Below, piece after piece: positions 9,452 through 17,171 of a DNA stretch of 64,000 nt (position 1 is the stretch's first letter; each line of letters starts with the position of its first letter). The DNA lies in NCBI RefSeq assembly GCF_015624485.1, contig NZ_CP061378.1, positions 5,022,001-5,086,000 on the forward strand, read 5' to 3'. The position numbers were made by a program, and so were the translations under genes. Source of the stretch: Bradyrhizobium genosp. L. Its GTDB lineage: Bacteria; Pseudomonadota; Alphaproteobacteria; Rhizobiales; Xanthobacteraceae. The notes under the pieces are model-generated. The model worked only from the letters and a program-made list of their open reading frames with translations, was not told where the DNA came from and did no database searches.

Positions 9452-9766
9452 TCAGATCGACATCTTCATGATGTCTTCGTAGGCTTGGATCACCTTGTCG
9501 CGCACCGACACCAGCGTCGAAACCGCGACGTCGGTTTCCGCGACCGCGGTCACCACGTCCATCACATTGGCCTTGCCCGAGGCCATCGCCATGGTCTGCG
9601 CGTCGGACTTCTGGCCTGCTTCCATCACGCTGCCGACGGCGTCCTTGACGAGCGCGCTGAACGAAGGGCCGCCGGCGGCGGCCTGACTTGCCTTCTCGGC
9701 GCCGCCCCGTTCCATCATCTTGGCGAGGCTGGCATAGGCGTTGGCGGCGACTGTCGGGGAAGCCAT
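9452..9766 (-). CDS. fliE: Flagellar hook-basal body complex protein FliE
   Basis: A 104-residue FliE. The conserved C-terminal part includes SFSALVKDAVGSVMEAGQKSD (FliE-type FSxxLKxAI...) and VVTAVAETDVAVSTLVSVRDKVIQAYEDIMKMSI, with the terminal AYxxIMxM(x)I signature. FliE joins the MS ring to the rod. It sits between flgC (29 bases upstream) and fliQ (37 bases downstream). Confidence 0.95.
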   Translation of the reverse strand: MASPTVAANAYASLAKMMERGGAEKASQAAAGGPSFSALVKDAVGSVMEAGQKSDAQTMAMASGKANVMDVVTAVAETDVAVSTLVSVRDKVIQAYEDIMKMSI

Positions 9767-9795
9767 GATCTACGATCCCTGGTTTTTCTGTTGCG

Positions 9796-10221
9796 TCAGG
9801 ATTTGAGGATGTCGAGCGTGCGCTGGATCATCCGCCGCGTCGCGCCGATGATGTTGAGGTTGGCCTCATAGGAACGCTGGGCGTCGCGCATGTCGGTCAT
9901 TTCGACCAGCGAGTTGACGTTGGGATATTTGACGTTGCCGGAGGCATCCGCCGCCGGATTGCCCGGCTCGTATTTGACGCGGAACGCCGAAGAGTCGGTG
10001 CGCACCCGGCCGAGCGCCACCACCTGGGCGTCGAGCGTGCGGTCGAGCGCCGACGAGAAGGTCGGCACCTTGCGGCGATACGGATCGCCGCCCGCGGTCT
10101 GCGAAGTCGAATCCGCGTTGGCGATATTTTCCGAGATCACCCGCATCCGTCCGGCCTGCGCGCGCAGGCCCGAGGTCGCGATGCTCATAGAGCGGGTGAA
10201 GTCGCTGACGTCGTCTGCCAT
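9796..10221 (-). CDS. flgC: Flagellar basal-body rod protein FlgC
   Basis: A 141-residue proximal rod protein. The N-terminal heptad region SMSIATSGLRAQAGRMRVISENIANADST is the class signature (ANxx S/T), followed by YRRKVPTF, and the C-terminal VEMTDMRDAQRSYEANLNIIGATRRMIQRTLDIL helix completes the coiled pair. The Shine-Dalgarno AGGAGGACATC before 10221 is strong. It is translated 27 bases after flgB. Confidence 0.96.
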   Translation of the reverse strand: MADDVSDFTRSMSIATSGLRAQAGRMRVISENIANADSTSQTAGGDPYRRKVPTFSSALDRTLDAQVVALGRVRTDSSAFRVKYEPGNPAADASGNVKYPNVNSLVEMTDMRDAQRSYEANLNIIGATRRMIQRTLDILKS

Positions 10222-10248
10222 GATGTCCTCCTGCCGCCGTCAGCGGCC

Positions 10249-10659
10249 CTAGCCTTTGCCGATCGCGGTCTTCAGGAGATGCAGGCTCTTGCTGTAGAGC
10301 GAGGTGACGGCCTGGTAGTCCATCTGGTTGGCCGACACTTTCAGCATCTGGTCCTCGAGATTGACCGCGTTCCCGGCCGGCCGGGTCTGGAAGCCGCTCT
10401 TGCCGCGGTCATTGTCGAAGGTCTCCGGTGCGCCCGACGCCGACATGTGGGTGGCGCTGGTCTGCAACATCGGCAGCGTGCCCATGCCGCCGCCGACCGT
10501 GGAGCCGGCCTTGTCGAACTTCGGCTCGACCAGGTCGCGGGGGCGGAAGTTCGGCGTGTCGGAATTGGAAATGTTCTCGGAGAGCACGCGCTGGCGTTCC
10601 TGGTGCCACTGCATCTTGGTGCGCAGCGCCGACAGGATCGGGAGATCGTTCATGGACAT
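10249..10659 (-). CDS. flgB: Flagellar basal-body rod protein FlgB
   Basis: A 136-residue FlgB and the first gene of the rod/export operon. Motifs are ALRTKMQWHQERQRVLSENISNSDTPNFRPRDL at the N-terminus and the C-terminal NAVNLEDQMLKVSANQMDYQAVTSLYSKSLHLLKTAIG helix. It starts at 10659, with GGAG 9 bases upstream; ATG 10653 is also possible. The promoter region is shared with the divergent fliO and holds a CtrA-type box. Confidence 0.95.
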   Translation of the reverse strand: MSMNDLPILSALRTKMQWHQERQRVLSENISNSDTPNFRPRDLVEPKFDKAGSTVGGGMGTLPMLQTSATHMSASGAPETFDNDRGKSGFQTRPAGNAVNLEDQMLKVSANQMDYQAVTSLYSKSLHLLKTAIGKG

Positions 10660-11013
10660 GGCGAGCTGCTCCGTTAACCTCTTGGACGGCCGCTGGGGCT
10701 CCCGAGGTAGGCAGAATTTGCCCGGTCTATGGTTAACGGGTGGTTAAAATACCGGACTGATCCGTGGAGAACCTCCGAACCGCGGCCTGCGAGCGCATTT
10801 TCGCCACGAATGCTGCGTTAACCAGCCGAGGCCAAGTCAGCGTGGGGCGCTGAGAAGTCGTTTTGGGACAAGCGATTCTTGGTTTATTAATAGAACAGTC
10901 GGCTGCAAGCCGGTGGGAATTAAGGAATAAGGCGAATCTCGGGCGCGATTCGCTTTACGCAAACCACGTTTGTCAGTCCGCGCTCGCTGAAAGCGGAAGC
11001 TGAGGAAGGCCAC
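10660..11013. promoter_or_regulatory. Divergent flgB / fliO promoter region (no gene)
   Basis: About 350 non-coding bases separate flgB (minus) from fliO (plus). They contain the CtrA-like box at 10733-10747, two further GTTAAC half-sites near 10672 and 10816, an AT-rich patch around 10880-10892, and a small hairpin in the presumed fliO leader (GCGAATC at 10932-10938 with GATTCGC at 10947-10953, followed by TTTACG). No sigma-54 -24/-12 element could be fitted with correct spacing. Confidence 0.5.
10733..10747. promoter_or_regulatory. CtrA-type binding box upstream of flgB
   Basis: TTAA, 7 bases, TTAA: the CtrA consensus TTAA-N7-TTAA(C) is matched in both four-base halves. It lies 74 bases upstream of the flgB start. 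Class II rod and export operons are direct CtrA targets in Caulobacter, and the cckA gene stands at the end of this same gene run. Confidence 0.65.
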
Positions 11014-11970
11014 ATGGCCGGGGACTCCAGTATGCAGGCAGTTACATTCATCCTGGCGTTCGTCGCCGTGCTGGTGCTGATCGTGGTTGCAGCCTGGTTG
11101 GTCCGGCGCTTCGGCGGCGGCCGCATCGGCGCCAACGCCAATCGCGGACGGATGCCGCGACTCGCGGTGATCGACGCCGCCGCCGTCGACGGCCGCCGCC
11201 GGTTGGTGCTGGTCCGCCGCGACAATATCGAACATTTGCTGATGATCGGCGGTCCGACCGACATCGTCGTCGAGCCCAACATCGTCCGCGCGATGCCTGG
11301 CCGCGATCAGATGTCGACGCGTCCCGCGGTCGCGACCGACTCGGCGCCGCCGCGCGTCGCGCCGCTGCCGGATGCCGCGTGGGCCGAGAGCGAAGCCGCC
11401 CGCGCGGATAGTTTCGACCAGCCTGAACCCGAACTGCCACCGCTGCCGCGTCAGACGCGCCCTGCCTTTGCCGACGAGTTGCGCCGGCCCGCACCGGCTG
11501 CGGAGCGCCGTAGCGATCCGCTCGCGGGCCTCTCGACTGAGCGCACCGAGCCGCGACCTGATCCGATGCCGCCGCGGCTGCCGCGCGCCGAGCCGGCGAT
11601 CCCGCGTCCGCCGCGCGCCATCGAGCCGAAGGCGCCGCCGCCGTTGCGCAGCCCCGAGCGTGCCGCCGTGCCGCCGCCACCTCCTGCGCCCCCGCCTGCT
11701 GCGGCAGCGCCGCCGGCGCCTCCGGCCCCGCCGGCCGCAACGAACGCCGACGCCAATCTCGCCGAGATGGCGCAGCGGCTCGAGGCGGCGCTGCGCCGCC
11801 CGACACCAGGTGGGGCAGAGACCGTCGCGCCGCCGGTCGCGCCCGAGGCGCCGCCGGTGCGTCCGGCGCGCAGCGAGCCGCCTGCCGCGCCCGCGTCGCA
11901 GAAGAGCGGGTTCGAGAATCTCGAGGACGAGATGGCGTCCCTGCTCGGCCGACCGAAGTCCCCTTCGTGA
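11014..11970 (+). CDS. fliO: Flagellar biosynthesis protein FliO, with long Pro/Ala-rich tail
   Basis: A 318-residue protein. One transmembrane helix (AVTFILAFVAVLVLIVVAAWLVRR, about residues 8-30) is followed by a FliO-like cytoplasmic beta domain (PRLAVIDAAAVDGRRRLVLVRRDNIEHLLMIGG), then more than 200 residues very rich in Pro, Ala and Arg, and a short conserved end (GFENLEDEMASLLGRP). FliO assists assembly of the FliP ring. It overlaps fliP by four bases (GTGA), which supports the assignment. The tail is far longer than that of enteric FliO, which has about 100-125 residues. An AGGAAGG Shine-Dalgarno favours the start at 11014. Confidence 0.85.
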   Translation: MAGDSSMQAVTFILAFVAVLVLIVVAAWLVRRFGGGRIGANANRGRMPRLAVIDAAAVDGRRRLVLVRRDNIEHLLMIGGPTDIVVEPNIVRAMPGRDQMSTRPAVATDSAPPRVAPLPDAAWAESEAARADSFDQPEPELPPLPRQTRPAFADELRRPAPAAERRSDPLAGLSTERTEPRPDPMPPRLPRAEPAIPRPPRAIEPKAPPPLRSPERAAVPPPPPAPPPAAAAPPAPPAPPAATNADANLAEMAQRLEAALRRPTPGGAETVAPPVAPEAPPVRPARSEPPAAPASQKSGFENLEDEMASLLGRPKSPS

Positions 11971-12719
11971 GATCAGGGGCATTTCCGCGTAGAGTTTTTT
12001 TCATCGCTGTCCTGATCGCCGCCGGAGCCTTCGCAGTTCCGGCGATGGCGCAGGATATCTCGATCAATCTCGGCGGCGGCAATGGCGGCGTCACCGAGCG
12101 CGCGATCCAGTTGATCGCGCTGCTCACGGTGCTGTCGATCGCGCCGTCGATCCTGATCATGATGACCTCGTTCACGCGCATCGTGGTGGTGCTGTCGCTG
12201 CTGCGCACCGCGCTCGGCACCGCGACCGCGCCGCCGAACTCGGTGATGATCGCGCTGGCGATGTTCCTCACCGCCTTCGTGATGGGGCCGGTGCTGCAGA
12301 AATCCTATGACGACGGCATCAAGCCGATGGTCGCCAACCAGATCGGCGTCGAGGAAGGATTGCAGCGCGCCTCGATCCCGTTGCGCGGCTTCATGCAGAA
12401 GAACGTGCGCGAGAAGGACCTGAAGCTGTTCATGGACCTCTCCGGCGAGCCGCCGCCGGCGACGCCCGACGAGATGTCGCTGCGCATCCTGGTGCCGGCC
12501 TTCATGATCTCCGAGCTGAAGCGCGCCTTCGAGATCGGCTTCCTGCTGTTCCTGCCGTTCCTGATCATCGACCTCGTGGTCGCCTCGGTGCTGATGTCGA
12601 TGGGCATGATGATGCTGCCGCCGGTGACGATCTCGCTGCCGTTCAAGCTGATCTTCTTCGTTCTGGTCGACGGCTGGTCGCTGGTCGCCGGCAGCCTGGT
12701 GCAGAGCTACGGGGGGTAG
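11967..12719 (+). CDS. fliP: Flagellar export gate protein FliP
   Basis: A 250-residue FliP with a cleavable signal (RVFFIAVLIAAGAFAVPAMAQ), then the hallmark segments LLTVLSIAPSILIMMTSFTRIVVVLSLLR, TATAPPNSVMIALAMFLT, ILVPAFMISELKRAFEIGFLLFLPFLIIDLVVASVLMSMGMMMLPP and LIFFVLVDGWSLVAGSLVQSY. It starts with GTG inside the fliO stop region (GTGA overlap), indicating translational coupling. It forms the FliP5 ring of the export pore. Confidence 0.96.
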   Translation: MRSGAFPRRVFFIAVLIAAGAFAVPAMAQDISINLGGGNGGVTERAIQLIALLTVLSIAPSILIMMTSFTRIVVVLSLLRTALGTATAPPNSVMIALAMFLTAFVMGPVLQKSYDDGIKPMVANQIGVEEGLQRASIPLRGFMQKNVREKDLKLFMDLSGEPPPATPDEMSLRILVPAFMISELKRAFEIGFLLFLPFLIIDLVVASVLMSMGMMMLPPVTISLPFKLIFFVLVDGWSLVAGSLVQSYGG

Positions 12720-12805
12720 CTCCGCGCAAGCGTCATGGCCTCCCGGCTGGATCGGGCACCGCATTCGACTATCATCGGCGCCGTCGCATCCCGGGAGCCG
12801 CGTTC

Positions 12806-13693
12806 ATGCAACAGCCGTTCGACCGCGCCGCAGAAGACCTCGGCAATTCCATCCATCTCGAGCATATCAATGTGCAGGTGCCTGACCAGCGCCTCGCCAC
12901 GCTGTTCTATGTCGCCGGCATCGGGCTGACGCGCGATCCCTATCTGATGGTCTCCGACGGCAACATGTGGGTGAATGCCGGCCGCAGCCAGTTTCATCTG
13001 CCGAGCGGCCGGCCGCAGGTGCTGCGCGGCCACACCGCCATCGTGATCGCGGGACGGCAGGCGCTGCTCGACCGGCTGGCGTCGGTTGCGCCGAAGCTCG
13101 AAGGCACCGCGTTCAGCTATCGCGCACACAACGATTATGTCGAGGCGACCTGCCCCTGGGGCAACCGGCTGCGCTGCTACGAGCCCGACGCCGATCGCTT
13201 CGGCCGCATCGCGCTCGGCGTGCCCTATGTCGAGTTCGAGGTGCCGCGCGGCACCGCGGAGGCGATCACAAGGTTCTATCCCGAGATCATGGGCATTCCC
13301 GCAAGCCTCGCCAACGGCGACGCGACGGTTGCGCGCGCCAAGGTGGGCAAGGATCAGTATCTGCAATTCCGCGAGAGCGACGCGACGCAGCCGGAGTTCG
13401 ACGGCCATCACGTCCAGATCTACATCACGGACTTCTCCGGCCCCTACAAGCGGCTGCGCGCGCGCAACCTGGTCTCCCGCGAGGACAATCAGTACCAATA
13501 CCGCTTCTGCGACATCGTCGATCCTGCCGACGGAAGGCATCTGTTCACGGTCGAGCACGAGGTGCGCAGCGCCACCCATCCGATGTATCTGCGACCGCTG
13601 ATCAACCGCAACTCGGCGCAGACCAATCGCACGTTCGCCCACGGCTACGACCAGGCGCAATGGGCAATGGGGCCGGATCAATATGACGGATGA
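12806..13693 (+). CDS. VOC-superfamily (glyoxalase/dioxygenase-like) protein
   Basis: A 295-residue protein with two paired beta-alpha-beta-beta-beta modules. The first begins at IHLEHINVQVPDQRLATLFYVAGIGL (His at the usual metal position), the second at IALGVPYVEFEVPRGTAEAITRFY. Later candidate metal ligands include HHVQIYI and LFTVEHEVR. Many VOC members bind a divalent metal and act as lyases, isomerases or dioxygenases; the substrate is not predictable here. It is followed 52 bases later by a class-V PLP enzyme on the same strand, so the two may form a small catabolic operon. Confidence 0.7.
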   Translation: MQQPFDRAAEDLGNSIHLEHINVQVPDQRLATLFYVAGIGLTRDPYLMVSDGNMWVNAGRSQFHLPSGRPQVLRGHTAIVIAGRQALLDRLASVAPKLEGTAFSYRAHNDYVEATCPWGNRLRCYEPDADRFGRIALGVPYVEFEVPRGTAEAITRFYPEIMGIPASLANGDATVARAKVGKDQYLQFRESDATQPEFDGHHVQIYITDFSGPYKRLRARNLVSREDNQYQYRFCDIVDPADGRHLFTVEHEVRSATHPMYLRPLINRNSAQTNRTFAHGYDQAQWAMGPDQYDG

Positions 13694-13745
13694 CGGCGGG
13701 CACCTTGCACCGAACCCTCTTCCGCAACGCCAGCCTTGAGCCGAC

Positions 13746-14897
13746 ATGCTTCCCTCACAGCGCGATCTATTCGATGTCCCCCGCGACGTCTGCTACCTGA
13801 ATTCGGCGTCCTATAGCCCACTGCCGCGGCAAACGCTGGAGGCCGGCCGCGCCGCGGTGGCGCGGAAGGGCCAGCCCTGGACGCTCGATGCGGGTTTCGC
13901 CAGCCGTCAGTATGAGCGCGCCCGCATCGCGGCGGCGCGGCTGATCAATGCCGATGCGGACGACATCGCGCTGATCCCGGCGATCAGCTATGGCGTCGCG
14001 ACAATGGCAAAGGTGTTGACGATTCCGCGCGGCAGTCGCGCCATCGTGCTGGAGAACGATCATTCCTCGCCGGTGCTGGAATGGCATGCCCGCGCCGAAG
14101 CACATGGCTTCATCGTCGAGACCGTGCGCCAGCCCGCCGACGGTGACTGGACTGCGGCGGTATTGGCCGCGATCGAGCGCCCCGGCGCAGCGCCGGTCGG
14201 GCTTGCCTCGATCTCGTCGGTGCATTGGTCGGATGGCGGCATGATCGACGTCGACCAGGTGCAGGCGGCGCTGAAGCGGCACGGCGCGCTGTTCGTGATC
14301 GACGCGACCCAGAGTGCGGGCGTCGTCGCGATGGACGTCAAGGCGCTCGATCCCGACGCGGTGCTTTTTCCAACCTACAAATGGCTGGTCGGCCCCTACG
14401 GCCGAGCCTTCCTCTACGTCGCAAAGCGCCACCACAACGGCGTGCCGCTGGAGCAGACGTCCGCCGGCCGCCGCAACGTCAACTCCGAAAATGCGGTCTA
14501 TTTCGGCGATCTCGGCTATGTCGACAATGCCCGGCGTTACGACATGGGCGAGCGCGATTATTTCATCTCGCTGGAGATGGCCTCGATCGGCATGGAGATG
14601 ATGGCGGAATGGGGCACCGCCGCGGTCCGCGCGCGGCTTGCGATGCTGACGCAGCGGATCGCCGACGGCGTGCGCGATCTCGGTCTCAACGTGCTGGAGC
14701 GTAACTTGCGCGCGCCGCACATCCTGAGCCTCGGCATGACCGGTGGCGTGCCGAAAGACCTGATCGCACGCCTTGCCGCCGAGAACATTTACGTGGCGTT
14801 GCGCCTCGGCCGCATGCGCATCTCGCCGCATGTCTTCAACGACGAGGCAGATGCCGACCGCTTCGTCGCGGTGCTGACCCAGAAGCTGCGCAGCTAG
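13746..14897 (+). CDS. Class-V aminotransferase-fold PLP enzyme
   Basis: A 383-residue fold-type I PLP enzyme. It begins LFDVPRDVCYLNSASYSPLP, has the SVHWSDGGMIDVD and LFVIDATQSAGVV blocks (Asp binds the pyridine nitrogen) and the Schiff-base lysine Lys212 in PTYKWLVGPYG. The closest families are isopenicillin-N-epimerase/kynureninase-like enzymes of unassigned substrate. It ends overlapping the stop of the convergent MFS gene by four bases (CTAG). A second, clearly different class-V enzyme lies at 24.4-25.6 kb. Confidence 0.75.
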   Translation: MLPSQRDLFDVPRDVCYLNSASYSPLPRQTLEAGRAAVARKGQPWTLDAGFASRQYERARIAAARLINADADDIALIPAISYGVATMAKVLTIPRGSRAIVLENDHSSPVLEWHARAEAHGFIVETVRQPADGDWTAAVLAAIERPGAAPVGLASISSVHWSDGGMIDVDQVQAALKRHGALFVIDATQSAGVVAMDVKALDPDAVLFPTYKWLVGPYGRAFLYVAKRHHNGVPLEQTSAGRRNVNSENAVYFGDLGYVDNARRYDMGERDYFISLEMASIGMEMMAEWGTAAVRARLAMLTQRIADGVRDLGLNVLERNLRAPHILSLGMTGGVPKDLIARLAAENIYVALRLGRMRISPHVFNDEADADRFVAVLTQKLRS

Positions 14898-16126
14898 CCG
14901 CGCTGGCGCCCGATCGCGATCGCGCCGACCAGCTCGATCGCCAGCGCCGCGACCACGGCAGCCGCGCCGATCACGAACAGCAGCGCATAGTCGCCGCCAT
15001 TTTGCGCGAACAAATAGGACAGACCGTAGGCACCCGCCGCCTGGAACAGCGCGAAGGTCGTGGTCGCCTGCGCCCACGCGGCACGCTGGTTCGCGGCGGA
15101 ATGCGGGATCAATTCGTGGATGCGACCGATCACCAGCGGCACGATGCCGGGCGTAAAGCCGCCGACGACGATGCTCGACACGATCAGCGCCGCCGGTGAC
15201 GCCGACACGGCGGGTATCGCGACCGCAACGGCCTCGATCAGGAAAGCCGCGCGCAGCGCGGCGGCAAAGCCGGCGCGATCGGCAAGATGCCCTGATAACA
15301 GCGGACCGACCACGGCGCCGAGGCCGTACAGCACCCAGTAATACGATCCGGCGGCGATCCCCTGCCCGAGCCCACGCGCCACGAAGTCGACCAGGAACAC
15401 CATGTGCGGCACCAGCGCCAGCGCGTTGAGGCCATATTCGACGCACAGCGCGATCACCAGCGGCGAACGCACGCCATGCGCTGCGGCGTGATGCTCCGCG
15501 CCGGCATGTGCAGCGGGCGTTTCGGCGGGCCACGCCTTCCAGCTGATCAAGGTCAGAACCGCCGACAACAGGCCGAGGCCGACCCACGCCTGCTTGACGC
15601 CCTGCTGCAGCAGCAGCGGCACCAGCGTGCCCGACGCCGCGATGCCGAGCCCGACCCCCGCAAAAATCACGCCGCCGATGAGCCCCCTCCTGCTCGGCGC
15701 CGTCTGCGGCAGGATCGCCGTCGCCGCCAGCACCATGATCACACCGCCGCTGACGCCGGCGAGGACGCGCAAACCGAAGAACCACACGAACGAGATCGGC
15801 ACCGCGCAGGCAAAGCAGGTGACCGCGGCCAGCGCCATCGTGCCGCGTAGCGCCCACACCGAGCCGACGTGCGCGCCGAGCTCGCGGGCGATCAGCGCAC
15901 CGGCGAGATAGCCGGCCAGATTGGCGGCGCCGAGATAGACCGCCTCGGCGGGCGTGAACCATTTTGCGGCGATCAGCGCCGGGATCAGCGGCGTGTAGGC
16001 GAAACGCGCCAGCCCGAGCCCGACCAGCGAGGCGCACAGCCCGGCAACCGCGGACAGCCACACCGGCCTGCCGGCATGCTGATGCGGCGCGGCGTGGTGA
16101 TGATCGACATTGGCGGACATGGACAT
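14894..16126 (-). CDS. YbfB/YjiJ-family MFS transporter
   Basis: A 410-residue permease with about 12 hydrophobic spans. After a His-rich N-terminus (DHHHAAPHQHAG) come AGLCASLVGLGLARFAYTPLIPALI, matching the YbfB/YjiJ signature (G-ARFAYTPLLP), AVYLGAANLAGYLAG and RVLAGVSGGVIMVLAA. The substrate is unknown. The histidine cluster before the first helix is unusual but lies in a disordered region. The start at 16126 is supported by AGGGCC about 10 bases upstream; the frame upstream of it lacks a membrane-protein pattern. Confidence 0.7.
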   Translation of the reverse strand: MSMSANVDHHHAAPHQHAGRPVWLSAVAGLCASLVGLGLARFAYTPLIPALIAAKWFTPAEAVYLGAANLAGYLAGALIARELGAHVGSVWALRGTMALAAVTCFACAVPISFVWFFGLRVLAGVSGGVIMVLAATAILPQTAPSRRGLIGGVIFAGVGLGIAASGTLVPLLLQQGVKQAWVGLGLLSAVLTLISWKAWPAETPAAHAGAEHHAAAHGVRSPLVIALCVEYGLNALALVPHMVFLVDFVARGLGQGIAAGSYYWVLYGLGAVVGPLLSGHLADRAGFAAALRAAFLIEAVAVAIPAVSASPAALIVSSIVVGGFTPGIVPLVIGRIHELIPHSAANQRAAWAQATTTFALFQAAGAYGLSYLFAQNGGDYALLFVIGAAAVVAALAIELVGAIAIGRQRG

Positions 16127-16216
16127 TGGCGTAGGCCCTTCGGCAGTTCGTGAAAAATGATTAGTTCCGATCGCAGCGATCACTCGCTGCGATGCCGGAA
16201 CCCACACCCTTGTGCG

Positions 16217-16927
16217 CTAATGGCCGGCGCTCTGGCCGCCGTCGACATGGAGGATCTCGCCGGTGACGAAGCCCGCGTTCTCCAGGAACAGCACGGCGTC
16301 GACGATGTCCTTGGCTTCGCCCATCCGTCCGACCGGATGCAGTTTGGCGAGGAAGTCGTGGGTCGCGGGCGCGTGCATCGGCGTCTTGATTACGCCGGGT
16401 GAGACCGCGTTGACTCGAATGCCCTTGGCGGCATATTCGATCGCGAGCGACCTGGTCGCCGCGCTCAGGCCCCCCTTGGTCAGCGATGCCAGTACGGAAG
16501 GAACGCTGCTGTTGGCGTGATCGACCAGGCTGGTGGTGATCTGCACGATGTGCCCGGAGCCCTGCTTCAGCATCTCGCGCGCCGCGCGCTGCGTCAGATG
16601 GAAGAAGCTGCCGAGATTGATCGCCAGCACCCTAGCGTAGTCCTCGGCGGAATATTCTGTGAACGGCTTGGCGATGAAGATGCCGGCATTGTTGACCAGC
16701 GTGTCGACGCGGCCGAACCGTGCGAGCGCCTGCTTGACGACGCGGTCGGCCACCTCGGGGTCGCTGATATCGCCAGCGACCGCCAGCACGTCCGGATCGG
16801 ACGACGGCTTGATGCTGCGGGAATTGGCGACCACGCGATAGTTGCGATCGCGAAAACCCTCGACCAGGCCGAGACCGATCCCCTGCGACGCACCGGTAAT
16901 AATGGCGACCTTCTGCTCTGCACCCAT
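16217..16927 (-). CDS. Short-chain dehydrogenase-like protein lacking the catalytic tyrosine
   Basis: A 236-residue Rossmann SDR. The cofactor motif TGASQGIG (11-18), NNAG (79-82), the candidate active-site Ser133 (QITTS) and Lys151 are present, and the family ending VNAVSPGVIKTPMH...GEILHVDGGQSAGH is intact. However, the expected YxxxK reads ALASLTK here, with Ala147 in place of tyrosine. It may have lost oxidoreductase activity, or use another acid. A LysR gene lies 230 bases upstream on the same strand. Confidence 0.8.
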   Translation of the reverse strand: MGAEQKVAIITGASQGIGLGLVEGFRDRNYRVVANSRSIKPSSDPDVLAVAGDISDPEVADRVVKQALARFGRVDTLVNNAGIFIAKPFTEYSAEDYARVLAINLGSFFHLTQRAAREMLKQGSGHIVQITTSLVDHANSSVPSVLASLTKGGLSAATRSLAIEYAAKGIRVNAVSPGVIKTPMHAPATHDFLAKLHPVGRMGEAKDIVDAVLFLENAGFVTGEILHVDGGQSAGH

Positions 16928-17054
16928 GGCCTCTCTCCATCTGTCGGTGAGGCGGCAATCAGCACCGCCTCGATGGAGCAGAACTTAGATACATGTGCCA
17001 TCCGCGCGAATGCCCACTATTCGGCAGACACTCTTCCGCGCGGCGAACGAGCGA

Positions 17055-17139
17055 GCATGATCCGGAAAAGTGTGAGGGCGGTTTTCCCTCGCGACAAACG
17101 CGGAACGCGTTTGCGCGGAGATCATGCTCAAACAAGAAA
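17055..17139. repeat. Dispersed GCATGATC-type intergenic repeat
   Basis: Begins GAGCATGATCCGGAAAAG and ends GATCATGCTCAAACAAG, so its ends are inverted. A shorter copy of the same family, in the opposite orientation, is at 18607-18655. The interior here contains a second palindrome (AAACGCGGAACGCGTTT). Such elements are very common between genes in Bradyrhizobium and relatives. Confidence 0.65.
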
Positions 17140-17171
17140 CCAAAGCGCGATGACAATTCATCGCGCTTTGG
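17140..17171 (-). terminator. Terminator overlapping the LysR stop codon
   Basis: A perfect 14-bp stem (CCAAAGCGCGATGA at 17140-17153 and its complement at 17158-17171) with a 4-base loop. On the minus strand it is followed by TTTCTTGTTTGAG. The stem includes the last codons and TGA of the LysR gene. It abuts the dispersed repeat and may have arrived with it. Confidence 0.7.

Noticed and set aside
4978..9471. A 1497-codon open frame antisense to cckA, flhB, fliR and fliQ
   Set aside because: Its translation is rich in Arg, His, Asp and Gln without any domain, the usual shadow of high-GC coding sequence; the opposite strand has five clear genes.
10921..10960. A sigma-54 promoter for fliO
   Set aside because: Only the core GG and GC match; the flanking consensus bases do not.
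13767..16061. 764-codon minus-strand frame across the PLP enzyme and MFS genes
   Set aside because: It is out of frame with both recognised proteins and has no domain.
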